Of a stretch of DNA of 64,000 nucleotides, positions 48,450 through 60,618 are shown in pieces. The notes beneath the pieces were generated by a model. The model had not been told where the DNA came from. It saw only the letters and a program-made list of their open reading frames with translations, and ran no database searches. Where the stretch lies: the NCBI GenBank assembly GCA_014529385.2, contig CM043971.1, forward strand, positions 97,009,485 to 97,073,484, given 5' to 3'. A program made the position numbers and the translations under genes. Positions within the stretch are counted from its first letter, which is position 1. Each line of letters starts with the position of its first letter. The stretch is from Adiantum capillus-veneris. Taxonomy: Eukaryota > Streptophyta > Polypodiopsida > Polypodiales > Pteridaceae.

Positions 48450-49442
48450 CCACCTATTCATGCATCCACCCATGAGTAGAAGGATCCCTTGAATCCTCTA
48501 GATGTCTATACATCCTAGGCTCGTGATTCCATGCCCTAGCCCGGTTGCCGATCCATGATTTGACAATTTTGTGGGTTGCAATTAGGTTGTGCTACAACGC
48601 ATCCCTATAACGATCCCTACATTTGACCTAATCGCAACCCACAAAATTGTCAAATCGTGGATCAGCAACCCGGCTAGGACATGGAAGCACGAGCCTAGGA
48701 TGTATAGACATAGAGGATTCAAGGGATCCTTCTACTCATCATAGAGAGAATCCATGGAAAGGGGCTTCCTCTAATCAACAACACATTCCTACTCACTAAT
48801 CACTTGCACACAATCATGCGGTTGAAATTAACCTCTCACATCAATCACTCTTATTCAAAACTCTTAATCACAACTATACAAGCATGCAATTAACATACCT
48901 ACTCCACATTAGTGTGTCCATTTCGGCACAACCCCTCAATGCGACTACATATGCACACACACTAACCGCACCTTGTAGAGAGAGATGAAGAGAAGGAAGG
49001 CACAACCCTCACACACGATGGCCAATGGTGTGGATAGAATATATTAACTCAAAAAAGGGATTAGAGATCTACCATCACCCTAATACAATCTCACTCCACA
49101 TAATCAAACAAAGAGACTAATAAGAAAGAAGATATGATTGATTATTAGAAATCAAGAGCTACATGGGCATGGAAAGCCCACATGAGCCTCATGACCATCC
49201 ACTCAACAAAGAGGAGAACTCACCCAAGAATGACTACTCATTAAGCATAGGGCTCTTTTATAGCTTTGGGCCTCAAACCCTTCAACTATGGGATAAAGTT
49301 GAGCTCTCTAGCCTAGCCTCATACAACTTTGGAACTCCTAAATGAGCCCAAGCCCTATATAATGAACATGAAATATTGTGCTCTATAGCACATCCATAGC
49401 TTGGTGCATAATTGGTGTAGACTGTGTTAGCCGCTGCTAACA
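48450..49442 (-). repeat. Right inverted arm, with a nested palindromic insertion
   Basis: The reverse complement starts TGTTAGCAGCGGCTAACACAG at 49,442 and ends GATGCATGAATAGGTGG at 48,450, matching the left arm. It is interrupted by the foldback element at 48,472-48,739. On the minus strand the arm is preceded by AGGAAGGGGGTAA, which looks like a polypurine tract before an LTR start (TGTTAG). This favours an LTR origin of the arm. Confidence 0.88.
48472..48739. mobile_element. Foldback (hairpin) MITE inserted in the right arm
   Basis: Two arms of about 115 bp (48,472-48,587 and 48,626-48,739) are near-perfect inverted repeats around a loop of about 38 bp. They begin ATGAGTAGAAGGATCC and end GGATCCTTCTACTCAT. 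The left arm at 38.3 kb shows the uninterrupted sequence (CCACCCTCATCATAGAG on this strand), so the element inserted after the two arms formed. It has no coding capacity. If transcribed it would form a long hairpin RNA. Confidence 0.85.
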
Positions 49443-50227
49443 TTACCCCCTTCCTAATTTGACGCACGTCCTCGTGTGCCGGTGAAGCAAGACACGGTGA
49501 CATGGTAGAAAGCAAGTCCATGGAAGAAATGTTGAGATGCAAAACATAAGAACAAGTAATGAGCATCAAAGGCCACCAAGAATGAATAAAACATGAAGCA
49601 CAATGAACAATTATGCAAAGTGATTTTTTGCTTCTAAAAGATGGGTCAATCATATTAAAAAACTAGACAACATAAAGCAAAAAAACACCTAAACTATTGT
49701 GAAGATTAAACCACTTGAAATTTTAGTTTTATGCATGAAACACAAGCAATCAATTATGAGCCTAGACTAATGCAAGTTCATATACCTACTAGCCTAAAAA
49801 CTATGTGAACAATCTTAATAAATCATCCAAGTCTGTCATGTCTATGGGCTATAAAAAAGCTCCTAATCTATTAGTACATTGTCAAAGCTTTTTGAAGCTC
49901 AGGGAAGTTTTATTTTCGCATTCATTGAAAAAAGTAAAGCACAATACAAGGCTACCACCCCAAGGCAAGTCTAGGTGCGACTCTCGGCTTCTTGAACCCT
50001 CAAGAAGGTGTTCCAAAAGCCTACTAGCCTACCAAGGCGACGACTAACCCCTATCATCCCAGGGCATCGGTTTAGGGCCTTGATCAGGCGAGCCAAGGGT
50101 GATTCCCCTTGCCTACCAAGTGTCAATAAGGCACTAGGCCTCTCTCACATCAATCACTCTTATTCACAACTCTTAATCACAACTACACAAGCATGCAATT
50201 AACATACCTACTCCGCATTAGTGAGAC
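49443..50227 (-). other. Remnant next to the right arm, ending in a second small fragment of the same arm sequence
   Basis: No domain is recognisable. At the low end it has the PPT-like AGGAAGGGGGTAA on the minus strand. At 50,143-50,226 an 84-bp fragment (CTCTCACATCAATCACTCTT onwards) matches the interior of the arm at about 48,830-48,910 in the same orientation. This could be the residue of a short LTR element: partial LTR, internal region of about 0.7 kb, LTR. Confidence 0.5.
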
Positions 50228-50693
50228 AAGAAAGAGAAGAGCTAGTGTGAATAGGAATTGGTAAAGTTTGAAATGAGCTATCCCTGCATGATGTGGGCAG
50301 ACTAGGGTCCACCATTTCGATCATATCTCCTCAATCGTGGCTCCAAATAAAGAAATAAAAGTAAGGACAGAAAATTCATCTCATAAGCTACACCCCCCAT
50401 TTTATATATTTTTTCCAATTCAGATTGGAACCTTGTGTAAAAAAATCAGCAAAATAGGGTACATTTCTGGCAGCAAAGGTCTTCTTGTGTTCCCCTTAAC
50501 TTAGACTTGGATTTAATTCCAATGGACACTATGCAATATGAAAGCATGACATTGCTCCTTGACAAAGTTTTGTAATCGTACTTGCAATAATGCATTAAAA
50601 TAGGTGTATCTTTGAGAATCATGCAAGCTAGTGTCCCACTAAGATTTGATTCTTTCTTAGTAGCTATTAAAAAGAATATATGAAAAATACATA

Positions 50694-50695
<2 letters not shown>

Positions 50696-50757
<62 letters not shown>
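50696..50757. repeat. (TA)n microsatellite, about 30 units
   Basis: An expansion of the short TATATATATATT run found at the same place in the Gypsy-1 LTRs (about 13,817 and 21,837). Confidence 0.95.
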
Positions 50758-50759
<2 letters not shown>

Positions 50760-51219
50760 AAGATATAAAATCTAGCTAGGGTGTGAGATGATAATGAGAT
50801 AGTAGAAAGAAAGAACCAATTATTTTTGGCCCAAGTTAAAGAGATGGTGGTATTGACGCTTTTGCCATATTACGTTTTGATGGTAAAGTAAGAATATGTT
50901 ACCCTTGAGATAAATGATAGGATGAGATAGAAACCTTATCATTATACTTAAATATGCATATGTAGATTATAGAAAATATACTTATATATCTAAAAAGTTG
51001 TTAGCTAGATCTTGTAACATTCGTTCCCACTATGTACATAACACAGCACAACATCTACCCCCTCTAAACCTGCACATCCTCTGGTATGTGCCACATTTAA
51101 TCTTTGCAAGATCAGTCCTCTTGTAGGTCTTCCATGATTTCATCTTCATTGATAGATACCAATGCTTGATCTTCACTTTGATCTTCACCTATGTTTTTCT
51201 CTCTCTCCTTCTCAATATC

Positions 51220-54200
51220 TTATGGGTCAATGTCTTCTCTTCTCTTAAACACTTTAATCCTTTTTCTTGCAATAGAAATTTTTACTTTTGTACCATCTAA
51301 TTCAGACAAGTTGTAAGTAGCATTTTCATGCACATGCTTTACAACATACGATCCAGACCATCTTTTTGAGAACTTACACATGATTGTGTGTTGGTTATCA
51401 AGGCTACTATAATACACTAAAACCTAGTCACCTTTGCCAATAGCTTTGCTCCTGAGCCGATGTCACTTATTAAAGTACTCCTTGTTTTTTAACCTTGCAA
51501 TTTTTAGTCGTTCTTTTGCAGCCTCAATATCTCTAGATCTTCTCTCTAGTTGCCTTATGCGCAATGCAAGGATACCTTCCCTACTAAACCTCTCTTTCCA
51601 AGGTAGTACATTCCATGTGGGAATTGTATCTTCAATCGGCATCACTGGCTTTTGACCATACATTAGCTCTGCAAGCATATAGCTAGTTACTGAGCTATGT
51701 GTTGTAAGATCGACCCATAAATCATATGGCAACAATTTTAGCCACTTACCAACTCTTCTTTCGCAAGCCTTGGCCAAAGCTTTGATGATAGGAGGATGTC
51801 CTCTTTCACTCTTTCCATTGCCCTCACGGTTGTAAGTTGTAGTAAGAGAAAGCTTGATTCCTAATCTAGAAAAGAACTCCCTTGCTTCTTCGGCATCCAG
51901 TTCACCTCTATCTGTAGTGATCTTTCCGACACAACCATAACGGAAAATCACCTCATCAAGAAAGAATTTGCATACAGCTTTTGTGGTTTTAAATCTTAAT
52001 GCTCGCCCTTCAACCTGATTAGTTAGGTCCTATCATGCAAGAACTAAGTATCTCATTTGCCAAAGTCCTAAAGGCATTGTGACTAGATCCACAAACCATT
52101 TATAGTGCATGGCTAGTGGGTATGTAGGGTGCAATCCAGCACGATGTCAGACATTTGAATACATTTGACAAGTTACACATGACTTTACAAATTGATGTAC
52201 ATCTTTATACATACCCTTCCACCAGTATTTTTCTTTCAACTTGGAGAGGTTGCCCATGCACCCCTATGTCCAACCCATATACTCTCATGAAACTCTTGCA
52301 TGAGCTTTACTTGAGTCTTTTTTTTTTATACATATAACCCTTTGTTGTGTAACACCCTTTTGTTTAGGATGCTTCCACAAGTAACCATCCCTAAAAAAAT
52401 AGCCATATTCTTTCTTGCATATCCTCCTGAATTCTTGTTCAGACCAATCATCATGTTTTGCTAGAGTACTCAAGTAGCTTTTAATTCCAATAAGAAGCCA
52501 ATCACCTTCATAAAGCTCTTTCAAGAACAATTCAAGTGGATTAGCCATGCACACATTGTTACCTTTGACATGAGATATAGAACAGAACTTTGTGCCCACA
52601 TCATCTTCCTCGTCAATCATCTGTGACGCATCTTCATACCTTGCCCTTGATAGAATATTTGTCACCGTATTTTCTTTACCTACAATGTTCTTAAACTAGA
52701 GATTTAAGGACTTAATGTAGACAATCCACCGCAACATAACAATGTTCGGCGTTGATGAGTAGCTTATAATCATCCCAAGAAGTGGTAGACAATGTGTTTC
52801 TACAGCCACACATGTACCAATTAGGTACTCTTTTCCATTTTTCATGGCTCTAACCATATCCCATAACTCTCTCTTTATCTGTGGATAGTTTCTTTAGTGA
52901 GCACTTAGTACCTTTGCTCCAAATCTCACCACATACTTGTGTCCTTCTTTGTCATCTTGCCCTATTGCCTATCCAATTCCTATAGGAATTGTGTCTACTG
53001 TCACAACTACTCGCTTTTGACACTCATAGTCTACCTTTCTCAAAGTTGACTAGAGCAACTCCTTTAGCTTTTTCATGGATTTTACATGCGCTTCTGTCCA
53101 TTTAATTTTTGATTCTTTCTAAGCAATTGATAAAGAGTATCAGCTACATGTGCATAATGTGGAATCCAGAAAACATAAAAGGCACATGCTCCTAGAAACC
53201 TTCTAGCCTCAGTGATGCTAGTGCATGTTTCTTTCATTCTTTGGATGGCATCTACCTTTGTTGGACAAGTTTCCTACCATATGGCCCGTGCATGTGCCCC
53301 ACAATGAGCACTTCATTGACACCAAACATATAACTTTTTTCTCACAAAGTAAGATTCACTTCCTCCAACGTAGATAGAATTTTATCACAATCATTTATGT
53401 GTTTTTTCACAAACCTGTGGCACCCCCCTATATCCAAAGCTTCATCTTTGCCACATTCTTTACATCCTTTCATAGGCAAATCATCAATGAAAGACATTTT
53501 GATTTGAGGAATAAAGTCACGTAAGACCTTATTTATCCCATTCATCATGTGTGCAACCGAGTTGGTTGCTCCCTGTGCCAAGGTACACATCCTTACCAAA
53601 ACCAAAAGTTTCCTCGTGGTTGTCAAGTCGCTGCTTTCAATGATCATAAGATGAAATTGATCATACCATGAGTAGAGATCCCCCATTGAGTAGATTTCCC
53701 TCCTTGCAAACGCCTTTACAAACTCATCCAACAATTGGACCTGTACATGGGTGAAAGCATATTAACGTGTCATGATTTTTGTGCTACTTAGCATTTTCAA
53801 GGTAACACATCTTTAAAAATTTGGGCATCCGATAAAATTTATACAAATAAAATCAAAATTTGTCGGAGGTTGTATATTTGGATTCCTTGTTTCAAGAGAT
53901 TTCTACCAATATATCATACGTCATAGATCTTGGAGATGTAGCTCATGTTATTGTACTAGTTAGCATATGTCAAAATTGTGCTAGTTAGTATTTTTCGGGA
54001 CATGAAAAAGTGTCACATTAACATGCTTTCACCCACCTATATTTCTAATTGTCACCTTGTTCACTGGTTGCATATCTTGGATGAAGCGTAAAGCACCATT
54101 CTTCTTTGGAACTGTAAACCACCTATTTGAGTATGGAGCACAGGAAGGCTCCAAAATCACCATTTTGATCTTTTCATTCAATAGCTCTACTAACTAGGGC

Positions 54201-54500
54201 AAATGATCCTTTGGAACAGGAATAGGCCGCACATTCCAAGGCACATGACGTATTATAAAAATTAGCATAAGAGCTATAATAGAAGGATCAACAATCCTAT
54301 CTCATGTGGCTCAAATGCAAAAGCATTAACATGCTCTGAAAGCATTTATTTGAAGCAATTTGTCTCCTCTCGTGTTAGAAACTCCTTGCAACCAATCTGA
54401 AACTCTTGAAAGAACTCCTTTGTGAAGGCGTGCCCAATCTTTTTAGGATTTCTCAAACTTGGTTGCAAAGAAGCCTGCTCAATCTTTTCCCTATTGTTGG
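51220..54500 (-). pseudogene. Gypsy-2 pol remnants: integrase, RNase H, RT
   Basis: Integrase: ITTDRGELDAEEAREFFSRL and YNREGNGKSERGHPPI at 51,951-51,463, C-terminal part at 51,417-51,220. Upstream segment ILSRARYEDASQMIDEEDDV at 52,665-52,285, in frame where Gypsy-1 has lost one base. RNase H region (about 52,680-53,080) is degenerate. RT: EIYSMGDLYSWYDQFHL and FIDDLPMKGCKE at 53,734-53,342. N-terminal RT (54,045-54,500) lies beyond the MITE. It serves as an internal reference: at two Gypsy-1 lesions this copy keeps the open reading (AAA for TAA; TCAAGGG for TCAGGG). Confidence 0.88.
53749..54034. mobile_element. 286-bp MITE with about 24-bp terminal inverted repeats
   Basis: Left end GGGTGAAAGCATATTAACGT, right end (reverse complement) GGGTGAAAGCATGTTAATGT. 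It lies inside the Gypsy-2 RT at a place where Gypsy-1 (16,812-16,825) has continuous sequence, so the insertion is clear. No coding capacity. The target duplication is not clean, so I do not assign a superfamily; a GGG start would suit PIF/Harbinger among others. Confidence 0.88.
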
Positions 54501-54501
54501 G

Positions 54502-55362
54502 TGGAATTGGAGCTGATCTCTTTAGATAGGTGATTCTAGTGTTAGAAGTTTACAACTACTGGTGATGTGTTAGCTCAAACAGTAGACTGGACAAGGAATT
54601 AGAAAGTGAACTGGAATACATCTACTAAAATGAGAACCGAACTGAAGTACTGAGAATGATGTTCAGATTCATGCTCAGAGAGAATGAGTACAAAGTATGT
54701 ATGACTGGAGTATACTGTACTGTTTTATTTAGGATTACAGATGAAACATTACAATAAAGATGATGTAGCTCAAGAACAACTCAGAACTAAGGATTATTAA
54801 CCAAAAGCTTAAACAGAGGTACAACCGACAAATGACTCAATTCATGCCCACGACGTATGCCAACCCGATTACAATGTAATGGGTCCTATTTATATGCTTT
54901 GGGAATTACTGTGGTACCTATCGTGGTAATTACTGACTGATTCACTATTTGTCTCACAGGAGCCGGTTCCCACCCAGTGAGACTGTCTTAGCCATCTACA
55001 TCCTTCCCTCCTTTCTTGAATTTTGGCAAGATTCCAAAATTTCAGAGAAAAAATCCACCGTCTGATTCTTCTGGAATGTTGCTTGTTAAGTGCTTGACAC
55101 CCCTATAGTTTTAATTCCATGGGCATCAAGCCAAGTTGTACTGAAAAAAATCCACCGTCTGATTCTTCTGGAATTTTGCTCATTGAGTGTTGAAAGCCCT
55201 TATAATTGTAATTCCAAGGGCCGTCAGCCAAATGACACCTACCCCTGAGTGGAAAAATCTAGCGTCTGTTGCAAAAATTGGTGGAAAAATCCACCGTTTG
55301 ATTCGAGGACTCAAAGTCTGTGCTAGCTGAGAAGAAGAAAAAATCCTTGACCGAATTCTGAG
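54502..55362 (-). repeat. Gypsy-4 3' terminal region (LTR or 3' UTR) with internal tandem repeat
   Basis: No frame is present. At about 55,044-55,310 a unit of about 100 bp recurs two to three times, marked by AAAAAATCCACCGTCTGATT followed by CTTCTGGAAT. Without the 5' LTR for comparison the LTR start cannot be placed. Confidence 0.55.
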
Positions 55363-55455
55363 ATGGAACTACCCAGTATCCTTCCACTCAACCCGCTTCC
55401 GTTTACCCTTTGGCATGGATGGCGTCTGAGAAGTCCCAATGACAGCATTCTCCTT

Positions 55456-58400
55456 CTAAATGAGTCTGTAAATGGCCTCCTGCTCAAGTTGATCCCGCCT
55501 TTCTGTGGTCATCTCCATTTTATAAGGCGTGAGAGGATGATAGGTTTTGGTGTCGGGATCATAGAGTGTGCGTCTGCCTTTGGTGATCCGAGTTCTGGTT
55601 AGTTTGTGACAATGCGAGGCTGTATGGATCCATCCTTCTGGGAGAGGTTGATTGGTTTTGATCCAAGCTTCAAAAAGAATCTCCGCCATCTCTCTATACT
55701 GTGGTCCTAGGCCTGGTTTAGCTGTAATGTCCTTTTCAGGAAACTTAGAGGACTCACTAGTGTGTTGCAGCAGTTGGTTGGTGATCTTAGTGAGGCCTCT
55801 GATCTGAATTTTCCACTGGCCCATACACAATTTGATCCTATGAACCTCCTCTTTCAGATTCTGGAGATCATTCAGTTGGAGAGCGTCGTTGAACAGTGTT
55901 TGCGAAGTTTTCCATTCCACAGTTAATCGCTCATACCAATCCTGAAGATCATTAGTAATCTTGAAATATGTGAGCCGATTGATTGGTTCTAGATGTTGAG
56001 GGTAAAGTGCTGGAAAAAGTCTTGGCAAATTTGCCTCTCTTGCTATTAAAGCATACAACAGAACTAGGGAATCAAGCACAAATTCTAAGAAGTTAAGGAC
56101 AGTTTGGTTCTCTTGTTGCATCTTTTTTCTGGTTACTCTGACCAGTTGAAACAGTCGTCGTTGGAGAGCAGTTGCTGTTCTCCCACTGACATTCGAGTTT
56201 GAGGTCCCTTACTGGTGGGAGTCTCGTCTTCAAGAATGGTCTGCACCCTTTGATCCAGAACTCCCCTAGCAATCTGCATTTGCACTAAGACTTCTTTCAA
56301 TTGATTCCTGACATCCTTCATGCATCTATATGTTGGCTTGTTTCCTAGCAGAAGCTCTAATTCCATAGCTAGAGAGCGACAATCTGCAGTAGATTGCCGT
56401 TTCCAATGTGGATTGATTACTCTCTCTTCAGTAGTTAGTATCCATTCAGACACCCTTTCTAACAGCTGTATTGTACTAGGATGCGCAGGTAATTGGCAGG
56501 CCTCTTGATCATGGAAAGCAGTTGATTTCCAATGCTCAACCATTTCCCTGGCTCTGACATACAGTCACTGAAAATGTTCTAGATCAGAGATAAGATCATC
56601 ATCCTCCAGATACCGCCTGGTTATAGGAGCGTGCTGATGTCTCAATCTCTTGTTTAGCGTGATGAACTGTAATGAATGTTGCTCATCACCTGTTGATCCC
56701 TCAGCCACAGCTTTTCCTTTCCCTTAAACATCCCTCTTGTGTTGTGACTGGTGTGTCGGTGGATTCCCAGTGTCGCTGGGTTTCTGCTCTTCTAGTTGCT
56801 GATTGCTCGACCGCTGCCCTTCATGCTAATCTGGTTGGTCTGCCTGTGTTTGATTTCCTCCAATTGGCCCTGTACCACTAGTACTAGGTCCTAGAGGTGG
56901 AGATGGAGGAGAGACATCATCATCATCATCATTATGCCCTTCGTCTGGTTCATCCTCCTCCTTCTTTGCTTCTTCTTCCTTATCTTCATCTTCTTCAATG
57001 GTAGTCTGCTGTTCAATGTAATCAAGGATAGCTTGATTTGTCAAAGCACTGTTGTATTTAGTAACTTTATCCTGCAAACCACTCTGCATCGTCTCCATAA
57101 GAGACTTCAAGTTATCCATGTCAAAAACAGCATTGCCTGCTGGATTCAAGATCTCGGCCAGATTATTATAGATATATCTTTCTGTTAATGTGGTCTTCAG
57201 AGCACTGTGACGGATCAGTAAAGAGTTGAACTCCACTCGCTTCATTCTCAGCATGCTTTCAAACCTATCAGGAGCTCGTTGTGCTTCAACCTTTTCTTCC
57301 CGCATGGTCTACATCTCAGACTCTACCTTGGCTAGCTTACTTTGTAACTACTGAATGGTCCTATCTAAGTGAGCCTCAAGGAGAGTGTGTTGCAAGTTCT
57401 GGGCTGCTCTCCCTTGCTCCAACTTTTCATCTGCTCCTCAAGCTCCCTCAATTCAACTTTTACCTTAATTAGTTTATCTTCTGACCCTGCAACACCCAGC
57501 ATTTGTCCCATACAATTGACAATAGTATTCCATGATGACTGAATGAGTATTGAACATCCATCATTAACTGTCGTTGGGTCAGAATCAATTGGCTCATAGA
57601 CTGTGACAAGAGCCATATAAGGTAATGCAGCATAATCAGATTTCTGTAATAGGAGACATCCTTTGAGTGGATGAGTTTACAGCTACTGTAACCTATCTTT
57701 CTTGGTCAAGTGCAGGGCTTCTTCACTGTATGGGATGGAGACTCGGCCAAGTGGATTTGGAGAAGCTGGGCCTTTTCCCTTATCAACCTGGTCTGCTGAT
57801 TGCCCAGGACTAGCATTTTCTATATGATCTTGGCCAGTACTGGCGGTTACTGAAATCTGACCTGCTGACTGGTTGATTCCACTAGTGATCTGGTCAGTCT
57901 GTTGTTCATTCTAGCTAACTGGAGTCCTTTCAGTAGACACTTTTTTTACTTGACTTTCCAGCTGCTTCAGGAGAGCACTGCTCTTAGTCAGTGTCATCCT
58001 TGGCTTCTTTGAACTGCCAGGTTCATCTTGTTTAGCCTTCCTTTTCAGTCCAGTAGGAGTTGACTGACTTTCTGGCTCTTCTTCATGCGATGACAAGTCG
58101 ATATTTTTGGATAGTGGAAACGGCTTTTGACTCCAAGCCATTCTCACCTGATCATGGGTGTCTAGAGTAGTTGCCCAGTACAGAAACTACCAAACATACA
58201 AAGCCTTGAATACATTTTGAGATTTCAGCTTGGTAGTTTGTTGAAGCACATTGTGCGACAATATCTGGTAGAGATTGATAGAGACTTTGGAATCCAGATT
58301 TTTTACTAAAAGCATGGAAAAAAGTTTCTTTGACACATATGTCGGGTTATTCTTTAGACTCACAGCTTCAGCCACAAATCGATAGGCAGCAAGAGCTTCC

Positions 58401-59233
58401 AGTCCTGCAACATTGGAATCCCTTGCGCACTGGATTTCCTTTTCCTCTTAGCAGCATCATCCTACTTCAAAGCTGCATTGATCTGCTCTGCAACTGCCAC
58501 AGACGGCTTGGGCCCGTTTGGCATATGGAATGCAAAAGCAATTCTTTCTAGTGTGATAGACACCTTCTAGCCATAAATCACAGCACTACCATCTTCAGCA
58601 CTGAAAGAGTCCAAGACTTGCCTTATGATGGCTGTGTCAAACTCAATCCTCATGGCTTGCAGAACCACACGCAAGTCCCACAGTTGGAGTAGAGCCATAG
58701 CTTTCTCAATAAACACATAGCACTGAATTTTGCTATGCGGGATGAGTGGAAGAGTTGCCTTTGTAGTAGTAATTAGAGCTTGGGTTTCATCGATAGTGTC
58801 CTGCATCTTTTCTGATAGTTTCCTCCTACCCATGCACCGTGAAGATGATGAAGCAGGTGAAGAAGAAGATAAATTACTTGATTCTTTGAAACCGTGCCTA
58901 GGTGTGGCTGGCAAAGTCAGATGACAATCCACGGTCTCCTCAGAGGATGAGGTTTGCAGCTACAGTGAAGATACCTCAGAGCTCGGCGATGGCGAGTGGA
59001 CAATAGGAGGTAATCGTTGCGCAGGGTATTTGCGAGGAAAAACGCCTACTCACCCTACTGTTATACGCGTTCACGTCATAAAAGCTCCACCACTTACCGT
59101 TCCTAGACGTCTGTACACCGCAACTGACCTGGCAGACATGCATTGGACAAGACTTTAACCTGTCATTGAAATGATTACCACTGATATTCCATCTGACCGT
59201 TGGTCCCCTAAAAACTGATAACTTTGTGCCCAC
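55456..59233 (-). pseudogene. Additional coding-like region downstream of Gypsy-4 integrase, function unknown
   Basis: Consecutive minus-strand frames (58,932-58,567; 58,375-57,911; 57,616-57,365; 57,305-56,826; 56,543-56,133; 56,121-55,456) have protein-like composition and follow one another with frame shifts. They read as one decayed long frame of 1,000 or more codons. Features: a Ser-rich start, helical segments with heptad character (for example LRMKRVEFNSLLIRHSALKT), a long acidic Glu/Asp run near 57,000-56,920, and a C-terminal part with REANLPRLFPALYPQHLEP and RTRITKGRRTLYDPDTKTY. I see no transmembrane-rich envelope and do not recognise the family. Athila-type elements carry an extra frame in this position, but similarity is not established. 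Confidence 0.5.
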
Positions 59234-59363
59234 TGTTCTGGTCCTGGTATAAGTCTTGCTTGGTCGCGTTGATATTGGACTGAAAGTAGTTCTGGAACTA
59301 GAACTCGTTGCACTTGAAAAAGCCCCGAGATAGCTGATTCTAGAATTTCTTGGTCTTCAACGC

Positions 59364-60618
59364 CTAGAACCTCAGTACCCTATTCTTGGCAAGGCTCTCT
59401 AGCTCTGAATAGTAGAGGTTGATTTTAGCTCCATTATACACCCTTGGCAGCAGTAATCCAGATAGGTCTTTCAGTCTTACCGTGCCATTGGAGAAAACCC
59501 AGTCCACTTCAAATGGTCGTGCCCAAGCTATCTTTAGATTTGGCTTCTTAGGACCCAATCTGGAATGATATAGGAGTATCAGATCCCCTTTTTGAAACTC
59601 TCGGACCTTAATCCTTTGGTCATGCCAGTGTTTCCTTCTTTGCTGAACAATCTCCTGTTCCAGCATAGCCCGTTGTCTCAGTTCATCTAACTAGGTAAGC
59701 TCCTTCAGTCGCTTCTTAAGATTGTGATTAAAATCTAACCCATATTCTACAGCCATTCTAAGACTTGGAATAATAAACTCCATAGCAACAATAGCTTCAA
59801 TGCCATATACCATTCTGAATGGTGTTAATCCTGTAGTGACCTTATAAGTTGTCCTGTATGCCCATAAAGGAGGCTGAAGCTTCAAATCCCACTGGTATGG
59901 CTTTTCCTACACAATCTTAGTGAGAATAGTCTTAATGGTCTTGTTACGGGCTTTGGCCTGTCCATTGCATCTAGGATAATAAGGTGTGGATTTCCGATGC
60001 TTGACTGAAAGCATATCCATAAGGATCTCCATAGTGTCATTGATGAAGTGTGTCCCTTGGTCCGACACAACCTCCATAGGACATCCATAACGACAGACAA
60101 TATTCTTAAATACAAATCTTGGAGTGGATTTGGATGTGTTGTCAGGAAGAGCCTTAGCTTCTACCCACTTGGCTACATAGCAGGTAGCCATCACTATATA
60201 CCTATTCTTCCTGAGAGTAACCTTCTTAAAAGGTACCATAAAATCCAAACCCCATTTCATGAAAACACCCAGTGGTTGTAGTGGTGTTAAGGGAGTCATG
60301 TTTGCAGCTGTGGGTCTACCCATTCTTTGGCATATGTCACGAGTTTTGCAAAAGCTTCTGGCATCAGATATCAATGTTTGTCACCATAAACCAACCTGCA
60401 GAATCTTCTTGTAAGTAACATCAGTAGAAAAGTGTCTACCAGATTCTCCATTATGCGCCTCTGAGATAACTTCCATTCTCCCCTCCATAGGCACACATCG
60501 GCGAACAATACCATCAACACCTAATCTGTAGAGTGAGCCCCCAATGATGGTGAACTTTAAGCTTTTGATGACCAGAGCCTTCTTCTGGTTTTTCTTCTTG
60601 TCATCTGGGAGACCACCC
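59364..60618 (-). pseudogene. Gypsy-4 integrase
   Basis: A zinc-finger region (CKTRDICQRMGRPTA) is followed by the core: Asp in MKWGLDFMVPF, Asp in VVSDQGTHFIND, and YYPRCNGQAKARNKTIKTIL, where the catalytic Glu position is Lys (GAA to AAA). Then LWAYRTTYKVTTGLTPFRMV and a C-terminal region with KGDLILLYHSRLGPKKPNLK and VRLKDLSGLLLPRVYNGAKI, ending at 59,364. Stops or shifts lie near 60,375, 59,905 and 59,690. The Glu to Lys change alone would abolish strand transfer. Confidence 0.87.

Larger units (their letters stand above)
50228..54501 (-). mobile_element. Truncated, decayed relative of Gypsy-1 (Gypsy-2)
   Basis: 50,228-51,053 aligns with the last 0.8 kb of the Gypsy-1 3' LTR (from about 13,345 to 14,131, ending ACAGCACAACA). 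51,054-54,501 aligns with the Gypsy-1 internal region up to about 17,285. The LTR is truncated on the low side and the element is cut on the high side by Gypsy-4. It carries many indels and stops, a long TA repeat in the LTR and a MITE at 53,749-54,034, so it is much older than Gypsy-1. Confidence 0.92.
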
